Origin: Lobulomyces angularis
Lineage: Eukaryota > Chytridiomycota > Chytridiomycetes > Lobulomycetales > Lobulomycetaceae
NCBI GenBank assembly: GCA_027604685.1
Contig: JADHYX010000337.1
Location: 1 to 22,268 of the forward strand
Length of the DNA stretch: 22,268 nucleotides
Direction: 5' to 3'
The notes under the pieces were generated by a model. That model did no database searches and was not told the origin of the DNA. It was given only the letters and a program-made list of their open reading frames with translations. Shown here piece by piece: positions 11,182 to 22,268 of this stretch (positions are counted from its first letter, which is position 1; the number at the start of each line of letters is the position of its first letter). A program made the position numbers and the translations under genes.

Positions 11182-12114
11182 TTAATTAATTTTTTTTTCT
11201 GTTGAATGAGTAACATAATGCTGTGTCATATTGTCTCTTCTTGAAAAAGATTTGTTGCAACCGGCTTTAGTACATTTAAATGGTTTTTCTCCAGAATGCA
11301 TTCTTTCATGTCTTATCAGATGACTTCTTGACTTAAATTTTCTACCACAACCTTTTTTGAATACAAAAGAATTTAGCTTTAAATTAAAATGAAATATGTA
11401 TAGTTTACCTGCAGCACATTCCAAAAAGTTTTTTGATACGGTATCATTTTTGGATTTTTTATAAAAAGTTTTTGTAGAAGTTTGTAAATTTGAACTTTTA
11501 CTAAAGTTTCGAAGTTGGATATCATTTTCGTTTTTTTGTTCCAAAGTTGGTTTACAAATGTTAATAAAGGACGATTTAGTAACATTAGGAACGGGTAAAT
11601 TAAAAGAGGTAGATACAAGAGAAGGTTTTATTGAGGAAGATTTTGTTGAAAAGACATCCGAAGAGGACCATGTGAAAGGTAATTCATTTTGAAAAGGTGA
11701 GGAGTTCTGACTGTCGCTCAGAGGTAAGTAATCGAAGGACTGCTTTGGACTATTGTCTATAGAGGAACTAGAGCTGTCAGTGTCGCGGTTAGAAGTGTGA
11801 TTCGAGCGCTTTGATTGAACTTCATCAGTAGCAAACTCAGTAGACTGAAAGTTAATAGAGCTAAAACTAGAATTAAAGACGGAGCTTGTTGCTTTGAAAG
11901 AAGATTTGTTGCTAATGAAAGTGGTGTCGAGAGAATTAATAACTGACTTATTGCTGGATGTAGTTTCAACACAATTATTGATTGAGGTGTTAATAGAACT
12001 GGATTTACTGGTCATCGAGGAGTTGTCGTTACCATCTAGATAGGAGCTGTTGATGTTGATGCAGCTGTTATTTTCGGTGCTGGCAGCATTGGTCAAAAGA
12101 CGAGTCAAATTCAT
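11182..12114 (-). CDS. C2H2 zinc-finger transcription factor, two fingers
   Basis: Exons 12114-11409 and 11351-11182 join to 291 residues. The ATG at 12112-12114 (MNLTRLLTNA) is the first in frame; codons upstream of it contain no other ATG. Residues 1-225 are strongly Ser/Thr/Asn rich, as in activation or regulatory regions of fungal factors. Two C-terminal fingers follow, joined by the usual HSGEKPF linker: finger 1 is C233-x3-C237-x12-H250-x3-H254 and finger 2 is C262-x4-C267-x12-H280-x3-H284. Finger 2 reads NKSFSRRDNMTQH, close to the second finger of Msn2/Msn4-like stress factors (FSR-DN-QH). Two fingers at the extreme C-terminus also match that layout. The three-residue Cys spacing in finger 1 is unusual; the 57-nt intron falls exactly there. 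DNA binding in the nucleus is a family-based expectation; the target is unknown. Confidence 0.9.
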   Translation of the reverse strand: MNLTRLLTNAASTENNSCININSSYLDGNDNSSMTSKSSSINTSINNCVETTSSNKSVINSLDTTFISNKSSFKATSSVFNSSFSSINFQSTEFATDEVQSKRSNHTSNRDTDSSSSSIDNSPKQSFDYLPLSDSQNSSPFQNELPFTWSSSDVFSTKSSSIKPSLVSTSFNLPVPNVTKSSFINICKPTLEQKNENDIQLRNFSKSSNLQTSTKTFYKKSKNDTVSKNFLECAAGKLYIFHFNLKLNSFVFKKGCGRKFKSRSHLIRHERMHSGEKPFKCTKAGCNKSFSRRDNMTQHYVTHSTEKKIN

Positions 12115-12808
12115 TTTTAAAGTTTTAAGGGAACTTTTTGGCAAAGTTTATACCAATAAACTTTTTTTTTTTATGTGGCAAATTTAAGTTTTGAGGCAAT
12201 TAAAGTTTCCGGGGGCGTTCCTACGAAAAAAGGGAAAATTTAAATTTTTTTTTTCTTCCTTTTTTTGGTTTTAAAGCATTCCCACTTGTTGTTGTTGAAA
12301 TAATATCTAATTGCATAAAGTGTTTTAATGGTGGGCCAAATAGATTTGAGGGGAAGAATTAACCTAAAAGTTTTATTTTGTCCTATGTCTTATTATCGAT
12401 GAATGTTTAGACATCACCAAAACCTCCAGACCCTGATTCCATTCATATATCACCTCTTTAACAGTTTTGTCCTAACGCCAGCAGTTGTTAACCACAAAAT
12501 ACCTCTAATCTAATTTAAACAATTTTAATTTTTAATTAACTTTTTTTGTGCTATGCAGGGATACTTCTGTAACTATAATGTAGTTAAAATTTTGATGGAT
12601 AGTAAATTTTTTTATTACTTTTATTTTTTATACTTGCTCAAAAAAGTATGCTAAATTCTATACGGACAGATCATATATTATTGAATAAAAATTTACATTA
12701 TTACATTATAATATTATACAAAATCACATTTGCAAAATTTTAAACTATTATCTACATTAATTCTTTCGCAGTAAAATCATCAATTCTTAAAAATTAACTA
12801 TAAATCCT
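12115..12808. other. Upstream region of the C2H2 gene
   Basis: This 694-bp region has no gene I can support. It lies 5' of the minus-strand C2H2 gene and 3' of the 86-aa ORF. A small GC-rich island (CCGGGGGCGTTCC, about 12209-12221) stands out in AT-rich surroundings. A single AGGGG (12349-12353) matches the core of a stress-response element. TAACAG (12459-12464) and CAGTTG (12482-12487, CAACTG on the other strand) match the Myb YAACNG pattern. These short matches have no independent support. Confidence 0.4.
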
Positions 12809-13069
12809 TCAAAAATGAAGTGAAAATATAAATTTTTCAAGTTCCTTCTCAAGAGCACTGTCCATACATCGCTGATTAACTTGCTGTGATGCATAATGTT
12901 TTTGCTCCTCTAAATTTTTCTTCTCCAAAAACTTCAAGAAAAATTTAAGTTCTGATGCCTCTTGAAAATTTAATCGAATTAATGGATGGGTATCACTACG
13001 ATCGTAGTCATCCTCTAAATCTATTAACTTTATTTTCACCACTTTGTTAAATGTCAACTTTTTACTCAT
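12809..13069 (-). CDS. Hypothetical 86-aa protein
   Basis: A single uninterrupted reading frame from ATG 13067-13069 gives 86 residues. The composition is protein-like: acidic stretch LIDLEDDYDRSDTH at about 16-29, then a predicted helical half (EASELKFFLKFLEKKNLEE, later EKELEKFIFSLHF). No signal peptide, membrane segment or known motif is seen. Intact length in a stop-rich background and mixed codons support a real gene, but with no intron and no recognised homologue this remains tentative. It could also be the last exon of a longer gene; no convincing upstream exon was found. Confidence 0.55.
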   Translation of the reverse strand: MSKKLTFNKVVKIKLIDLEDDYDRSDTHPLIRLNFQEASELKFFLKFLEKKNLEEQKHYASQQVNQRCMDSALEKELEKFIFSLHF

Positions 13070-13396
13070 TACTGAAGCTATTTAGCGACAAACTTCATAG
13101 GTATTTATCAAGATATTTTTAAATTTGAAGTATCCTTTCCGAGAGGTTTCTATCCATTTTTCGCCACTTTTTTTGGTTGGGTTGATTCAAATCGGGTTGA
13201 ATTAAACTATATTGTAATATTTATACATATCGGCAAAACAGTAAATAAATAATATTTTTATTTTCTCTTTTCTTTAATTTATACTTTTATTAGCATCTTC
13301 TTTTTGAACACCATTACAATCAGAATTTTATTGAAAAAAAAAAGAAGAAACAAAATAAGATTGGCACTTTCAATGATAAGACCGCAAAAAATAACG

Positions 13397-13445
13397 GTTT
13401 AACAGTGAGCATTAATTTTTTAGAGTGTAGTTGCAACTGTTAAAC
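13397..13445. repeat. Perfect 10-bp inverted repeat
   Basis: GTTTAACAGT at 13397-13406 is the exact reverse complement of ACTGTTAAAC at 13436-13445, with a 29-nt spacer. The arms contain TAACAG and CTGTTA, and TAACGG (13392-13397) and CAACTG (13434-13439) lie next to or over them, so four sites fit the Myb consensus YAACNG within about 55 bp. The repeat itself is directly visible; a role as a regulator-binding site is inference. Confidence 0.5.
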
Positions 13446-14041
13446 AAACCTGAGTATCCTTTAAATAAAAATAGAAAATAATTTAGTGTTGTACTATTTG
13501 TATGATTTTTTCTTTGTAGTTGGGCATGATATAAAATAATAACGTTGCCTTGATTTTGACTCTAAAATCAATGTAAAGTGCATGTGACTAAAAAATTATA
13601 AATATTGTTTCCAGTAATCCAGAGGTTTCGAGTAAGCTTTTCAGCTGAACGTAAACAAGAGAAAGAGAACAAATTTTACGGAGAACGCTGCTTTTTAATA
13701 TAAAAGTTTTTTAAAAAAACCGTGATAATGTGTTAATTTGCGAACAAATAATTAAAATTACAGTGGATTTGCCAAAAAATTAAAAAAAATAAAGAAAACG
13801 GAATAATGCAAGAAAGAGAAAAAAAGTAGGGTTCGTTGTTAAGGAATTGAACCTAAAAAATTAATAATACCATATACTATTGAGTACTGGTTTTTGTACT
13901 GTTTGTTGTTGTATTAACATGTCACCAGTGTTTTATTTTTCAGGTTACTTTTTGTAGAAAATGTGATAATTTTCTGAACCTTCTATTTTTATCTGAGTTT
14001 GAAAAAAGAAAGTGTCCAACTTACCACTCCACCAACCCAAG

Positions 14042-14050
14042 TATAAAAAG
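14042..14050 (+). promoter_or_regulatory. TATA-like box
   Basis: TATAAAAAG fits the TATAWAWR consensus and sits 48 bp upstream of the ATG at 14098, after a comparatively GC-rich stretch (ACCACTCCACCAACCCAAG). The position would leave a short 5' UTR. It supports the gene being strongly expressed, in line with its codon choice. In AT-rich DNA a chance match is possible. Confidence 0.45.
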
Positions 14051-14097
14051 ATCACCAAACCTTCTTTTTTTTTTAATCCCAAAAGTGAAAAAAAAAA

Positions 14098-15635
14098 ATG
14101 GATACTAAAAACCAAAATTACATGGATCAACAAGAAAGAGAGTTCTTTTTTAAAAACCTTGATTCAATTAAAAAAACTGAATGCAAGAAGAGAAAGAGAA
14201 ACATGCAATACCTGGTCATGTCTGTTCTTCTTTTAACTGCTCTCGCCCTTGTGATGAATGTATCAAACCGTTATGCTGAGAGAATTGATGACTCTAAGCG
14301 TCACTCTAATTCAAGGCATTTCAGAAATGTTATGCACACAAATGAATTTATTCCCATTGCTAAGAAAGAAGTTTCCTTCACTGATTTTGATCCTGAAGAA
14401 ACTATTAGATCTAATGATCAAGTTCAAGAAGTTATATTGAAATATACTGGCCACTCTGTAAGTTCAATTAATTTTACATACCTGACCTGTTAATTCTTTT
14501 AATAGTTAGGAGTACTTAACTTGGTTACCAGCGAAGATGTTAAGGAATGTTCAATGGATATCAAATACAAGATATCAGATGATAGATTAAAAGACCTTTT
14601 CATTTTTAATCAACAACAAGATGGAGATAAATACATGATTACTGTTGATGTACATTATATAATTTTTCCAAAATTTTATAAAAATTTTTTCTTTTAGGCT
14701 CCAAAACAAAGCCAGTTACATCAGGAAGGTTGCATCTTACTTGATGAAGACTATGACAGAAATAAGAAATATTACAAACGTGAAGGTTCACAATGTGAAA
14801 TTGTTGTTGTAGAAATCACTTTGACTGTTCCTAACACACTTCGTAGTCTATCCATTACTGCTGAAGACAGAATTAGTATGTTATCAGTTAGAGCCACACC
14901 ACTTCTTCAAGTTGAAAACTTGATGATCAAAACCATGGGAATGATGGCTCTACATTCAGTAAGTTAATTATAATTGTATTGCTTTTTTTAAACATTTATT
15001 GTAGGATTTGAAAGTACTAAAATCAACCCGCATGAAGTCTCACTCCACTATCTACTTTTCTCATATGAATCTTTTGGGAAGAACTGAAATTGTTGCAGAA
15101 TCCAATATCATTTTGATTGTATAAAAAATTGATAACAAAATTAATTCTTTGTTGTTATTAGTTATGCGGTTTTATTGAATCCCATATTCAATCATACAAT
15201 GGCTTAATATATGCAGATGTTGAAGTCACAAAAGCAATGAAAGTCTTTGCAGAAAATGGAGATGTTATATTCAGAAGATTAAAGATGAAAAATTTGAGTG
15301 ATGAAGAAACTGTTATCGTAGATATTAATAGTTCTGGAGATGAAAGAAGAAAATGCGTAGTTGCTTTGGTAGGAATTATTTTTTTGTTTAATATACTAAG
15401 ATTATTTTTTTTTCTGTAGCAAGAATTTGCAGGTCACTTTGCACTTGAAGGAGATAGAGATTCCATGAATTTAGTAGGTTACGACATTATGGTTGAAAAT
15501 GCAAATGAGATGGATATGTTTAGCAAGAAAACCGCTAGATTGGAAGGAAGAGTTAACAGAGATCTCCAATTAAAACAAAAGATTAATATGAAATGCCTCA
15601 ACTCTGATGTTGTAATGGAAATAATGGAATTTTAA
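14098..15635 (+). CDS. Type II single-pass membrane protein, 433 aa
   Basis: Exons 14098-14457, 14506-14649, 14698-14958, 15005-15118, 15162-15368 and 15420-15635, all phase 0, join to 433 residues. Introns are only 43-51 nt. A short N-terminal tail with a basic cluster (KKRKR, 30-34) precedes one hydrophobic segment at about 37-55 (LVMSVLLLTALALVMNV), the pattern of a type II signal anchor with the C-terminal part in the lumen or outside the cell. The remaining 370 residues alternate polar and hydrophobic positions (for example EIVVVEITLTVPNTLRSLSI), suggesting a beta-rich, possibly beta-solenoid fold like adhesin-type DUF4097 domains; I cannot confirm that family. Codon use is richer in CTT, TCC, ACC and CAC than in the neighbours, suggesting high expression. 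AATAAA lies at 15698-15703. The function is unknown. Confidence 0.88.
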
Positions 15636-15879
15636 AGTTATTTTTTTTTGTATTTTTTTTTTTTTTTTTAAAACTCTGAATCGTTTTGTGAATAGCAAAT
15701 AAAAAAATTATCACTTAAAAAAATTTTCTGTTTTTATGCAATTTCTTTTCACCAAAAAAATTAAATCATTTATTAATGGTTAAGAGATATTTTATTGAAG
15801 ATCAAAAAATTTTAATTATAATACAAATTATTCTAAGTACAATGAGAAATTCTAAAATGGTTTATGAGGAAAAATAGTT

Positions 15880-16400
15880 TTAATTAAAATGTACACTTTT
15901 TAACGGAAATTTGAAGTCATCGAGGAGTTCTTTAGTAAAATCACAATTTGAATTTTCCATTGGATTTAAACGTGAGTAAGTACCATCTTTAAAAAGCCAG
16001 CTAAACAGCATGACTTTGAATCCCTTTCTTTCACAACTGTAATAAACTAATAAAGTCAAGTTGGATTCCGTTTCTTCATGAAAAAAGTTATTAAGTTCCT
16101 GCAAAAAAAAAAAAATCAACTTAATAAGAATGTAATAATAAAAATAAAACAATAACTTTAGGAAAGTTTAAAGTTCATTTTCATTTTCATTTTTTTTTTT
16201 ACTTTTAAAATTTTATCAAGAGTATTTTTTTCAAATTTTAAAAAATGCTCAGAAGTAGCCTTGATAATCTTAAATTTTTGGGATTCCAATTTAGTTTTGG
16301 TTTTGTAACAGATTTGTTTGATACCTGTGAATTGCTTTAGTTGTGTTTCAAAAAAATTTTTTGCTTTTTCTTCTGATGAACATTTTGTCATTTTTAACAT
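15880..16400 (-). CDS. Hypothetical 138-aa protein, two exons
   Basis: Exons 16400-16203 and 16098-15880 join in phase 0 to 138 residues ending in TAA. The start MLKMTKCSSEE has a second ATG three codons on. The first half is a Lys-rich helix (about 8-67, KNFFETQLKQFTGIKQ); the second half has strand-like segments (LTLLVYYSCERKGFKVMLFS) followed by a short helix near the end, the look of a small folded alpha/beta domain. No family is recognised. The single 104-nt intron has a clean TTTTGCAG acceptor. Protein-like composition and consistent splicing support it as a real gene. Its 3' end is convergent with the membrane-protein gene, 244 bp away. Confidence 0.7.
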
Positions 16401-16755
16401 ATTTTAATTTTTTTTTTTTTTTTTTTTATATGATGATTTATTTTTTTTAAGCTAAAATTTTGAAAAACCCTTGACCAAAAAAAAAATTATAAAGTTTTTT
16501 TTTTCAATTTACCTTTTGTCATTGTATCTTTAATTAATAATCTGTATAACTTCTTCAATATTTTGTTAAGATTACTTGTCTATTTGAGTAAGAAAATGAA
16601 AGAGATTTAATATGTAAATGCTATAATTAACTAAAGAAGAATTAATGAAAGTCAAAAAAAAAAAAAAAGAGTAAAATATATATAAAAAAAAAAAAGGAGA
16701 AAAATGTTTGAAGCAATTTTTATTTTTTTAATTTTTATATTTTTTCTTTTATAAT
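16401..16755. other. Intergenic, homopolymer rich
   Basis: This 355-bp stretch holds no gene I can support. It is the 5' flank of the 138-aa gene and the 3' flank of the epimerase gene, both on the minus strand. Long T and A runs occupy the ends (16408-16428, 16656-16668, 16684-16694). No regulatory motif is clear. Confidence 0.5.
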
Positions 16756-17581
16756 TTAAATTTTACGTTCTTCTAATTCGACCAAAACTCCACCGCAATC
16801 TTTAGGGTGCAAAAACACAACTGGTAATCCATGAGCACCTGAGTTTCAAAAAAAATAAGGAATATAAATAACCAATAGTTATTTGGATATAATTAAAAAA
16901 ATAAGTAAAAATCAAATTACCAATCTTTGGTTTTGGATCAAGTGGTCTAATTTTATTTTCTTTTAAATCATTAAGAGCCGAATTAATATCGTCTACTTCA
17001 AGACAAACATGATGCATTCCACCTTTATTTCAACAATGTTAAATTCATAGAAGATAAATGTTTGTACCGTTTTTGTTTTTATCTAAAAAGTTTTGTATTG
17101 GACTCTTTTCACCTAATGGATACAGTAATTCAATTTTTGTGTTGCCCAGATCAACAAATACAGTATAAACACCCTGTTTTTTTTATACAAACTTAAAAAC
17201 ACTAAATTAACATAGTGATATTTACATGCTCTGGCAAAGGAACTTTTTCTGATACTTTTGCGTTAAGAACGTTTTTATAAAAGTTGGCAGCAGCTTTCAA
17301 TTGTTTGTTTAAAAAATAATACCAATTAAGTTTAGCAAATAAAATTATTTTGTATTCCTCTTTTTTTATTTTTTTAAAAAATTACCATCAATATTTGGAG
17401 TTGCTATTGCAACATGGTTTAATTTCCCAATTTTCCAAACATTCTTAAAAAAAAAAAAAATGTGTTATTGATTAATTAGCTTTATAAGGTTAATGGAGAT
17501 CGAAGACATTACAATATATTTTTTTTTTTTTTTTTTGGTTCTTACCTTACTTATGTTAGTGGAAAAGTTTTTTTTCAACAT
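16756..17581 (-). CDS. MCEE: Methylmalonyl-CoA epimerase, mitochondrial
   Basis: Six exons: 17581-17546, 17443-17386, 17293-17226, 17173-17068, 17022-16921 and 16838-16756, joining to 150 residues. The enzyme converts (S)- to (R)-methylmalonyl-CoA between propionyl-CoA carboxylase and the B12-dependent mutase, feeding propionate, odd-chain fatty acid and branched amino-acid carbon into succinyl-CoA in mitochondria. The vicinal-oxygen-chelate fold is clear: LNHVAIATP (metal ligand His22), VPLPEHG (Glu53, likely acid/base), NTKIELLYPLG (Glu69), GGMHHVCLEVD (ligand His94) and GGVLVELEE (ligand Glu144). Residue roles are by family analogy. The 36-nt first exon encodes MLKKNFSTNISK, short, basic and hydroxylated as expected of a mitochondrial presequence, and ends in a consensus AAG|GTAAGA donor. 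The next exon has an in-frame TAA upstream and no ATG, so the first exon is needed. Confidence 0.96.
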
Positions 17582-17677
17582 GTTTACAATTTTTCTTTTT
17601 TTTTTTTTTGTAAATGGGGAAAAAAAAATTTTTTTTCTTGTTGATCAAAAAAGGAAAATTCAAAATTTTCTTTAGGT
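17582..17677. promoter_or_regulatory. Very short divergent promoter, MCEE/PIGN
   Basis: The two start codons are only 96 bp apart. The interval is poly-T/poly-A (runs at 17595-17610 and 17621-17637) with no recognised motif. A poly(dA:dT) tract that excludes nucleosomes could serve both genes; this is inference from composition. Confidence 0.45.
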
Positions 17678-21625
<3,948 letters not shown>

Positions 21626-22268
21626 TAAAAAAAAAAAAGACTAATGTAATTGATTATTTGTTAGGTCACTTTTTTTTTATTTTTTGTAAACAGTTTTTAA
21701 GTTGTGAAAGATAATTTTTTGATAATAATGAAAACCTTTTTGTGGAATTCCAAGAATTCTTTAACTTTTTTTTTTTTTTGTTTAAATTTTTTTTTTCAAT
21801 TCAAATTAAAACAAGTTTCAAAGTTTAAAAATAAATTAAAATAAAATAAACACTAAAAGTAATTGAACGGTATGCAAAAAAAAATAAAATATGTTTTTAT
21901 CTCGAAAAAACTCTTTTTTCTTTTTTCTGCAGAAAAATAAAGCATGTAAATCCGAAATAGATGAAAAATAAAAGTACAAAAAAGAATTAAATAATAAAAT
22001 TTTTTCAAGTTTTTCCTACAAAATCTACCAGTTTTTAAATTTTTTTTCCTTTTTTTTTTTTAAAAAAACTTTGATTCCGAAAAAAAAAAAAGGAAGTGGT
22101 TTTTACGATTTCCAATAAAAAAAGAAGAAACGATTGCGATGAAGTAAAGAGATATTTTCAAAAAGTAGGTTTTCCTGTTGTTGTTGTTTTTTTGAATAAA
22201 AAACATGAGGCATTTTTGTCCTTAACAACAAGAAAATATTGTTCCCTTTTTCCATTTAAAAACAATTT
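21626..22268. other. Right flank, no gene seen
   Basis: The last 643 bases contain no gene I can support. AATAAA at 21624-21629 overlaps the end of PIGN and may be its polyadenylation signal. A homopolymer-based inverted repeat lies at 22046-22095. Stop codons interrupt all frames frequently. The promoter or first exon of a neighbouring gene may lie at the right edge, but nothing shows it. Confidence 0.5.
22046..22095. repeat. 16-bp perfect inverted repeat, T12/A12 based
   Basis: TTCC followed by T12 (22046-22061) pairs exactly with A12 followed by GGAA (22080-22095) around an 18-nt loop. The non-A/T tips (TTCC/GGAA) make it slightly more specific than a chance poly-T/poly-A pair. It could form a hairpin in RNA or extrude as a cruciform. 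No gene is attached to it. Confidence 0.5.

Larger units (their letters stand above)
13070..14097. other. Long intergenic region, divergent promoters
   Basis: About 1 kb separates the 86-aa ORF (minus) from the membrane-protein gene (plus), the largest gene-free gap in the window. Short open stretches near 13945-14236 are overlapping fragments on both strands without gene-like features. The region contains an inverted repeat with Myb-like half sites (13397-13445) and a TATA-like box close to the plus-strand gene. The unusual length may reflect a larger regulatory region for that gene; this is inference. Confidence 0.4.

Noticed and set aside
12175..12182. GTGGCAAA, a near match to the PACE proteasome element
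   Set aside because: It is not next to the proteasome gene (it is upstream of the C2H2 gene), one base of the nine-base consensus differs, and the RPT3 promoter shows no such site.
13843..13853. B-box-like GGTTCAATTCC on the minus strand, suggesting a tRNA gene
   Set aside because: The flanking T-stem pairs poorly, no D-arm/A-box lies at the right distance, and no acceptor stem or anticodon arm can be folded.

Overview
The window is AT-rich nuclear DNA from a eukaryote with short spliceosomal introns. I could build 12 protein-coding gene models on both strands. They contain 53 GT-AG introns of about 38-106 nt, usually ending in a T-rich tract, and every final model keeps one reading frame to its stop. 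Four products are recognised with good support: a proteasome ATPase (Rpt3/PSMC4), a mitochondrial methylmalonyl-CoA epimerase (MCEE), GPI ethanolamine phosphate transferase 1 (PIG-N/Mcd4), and a small Cdc25/Acr2-type rhodanese phosphatase or arsenate reductase. The short introns, the Msn2-like zinc finger, the fungal-style Cdc25/Ibp1-type protein and an MCEE gene together suggest an early-diverging opisthokont (zoosporic fungus, rozellid or aphelid type). This placement is inference; no rRNA or other decisive marker is present.

Layout, left to right. Positions 1-995 are non-coding with a possible decayed gene on the minus strand. A 773-aa unrecognised protein (996-3545, minus) is divergent from the Cdc25-like rhodanese (3718-4205, plus). 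RPT3 follows convergently (4318-5907, minus). A broken coiled-coil-like gene lies at about 6041-6596 (plus). A 566-aa charged protein (6742-8602, minus) is divergent from two head-to-tail coiled-coil genes (8784-9940 and 10003-11068, plus). A two-finger C2H2 protein (11182-12114, minus) has about 0.7 kb of upstream DNA, then comes an 86-aa ORF (12809-13069, minus) and about 1 kb of intergenic DNA. A type II membrane protein of 433 aa (14098-15635, plus) follows, with better-balanced codons and a TATA-like box. A 138-aa unknown protein (15880-16400, minus) precedes MCEE (16756-17581, minus), which is divergent from the 19-exon PIGN gene (17678-21625, plus). The last 640 bases hold no gene I can support.

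The recognised genes belong to unrelated housekeeping pathways: protein degradation, propionyl-CoA catabolism and GPI-anchor synthesis. There is no operon or cluster logic; neighbours share short divergent promoters of 96-181 bp. I found no RNA gene, CRISPR array, transposon or viral element. The most useful observations are exon-level: an intron directly after the RPT3 start codon, a 19-nt micro-exon, hidden 5' exons, and three stop-free introns of 3n length that interrupt key motifs and could pass unnoticed as coding sequence. I did not find a convincing new multi-gene system.
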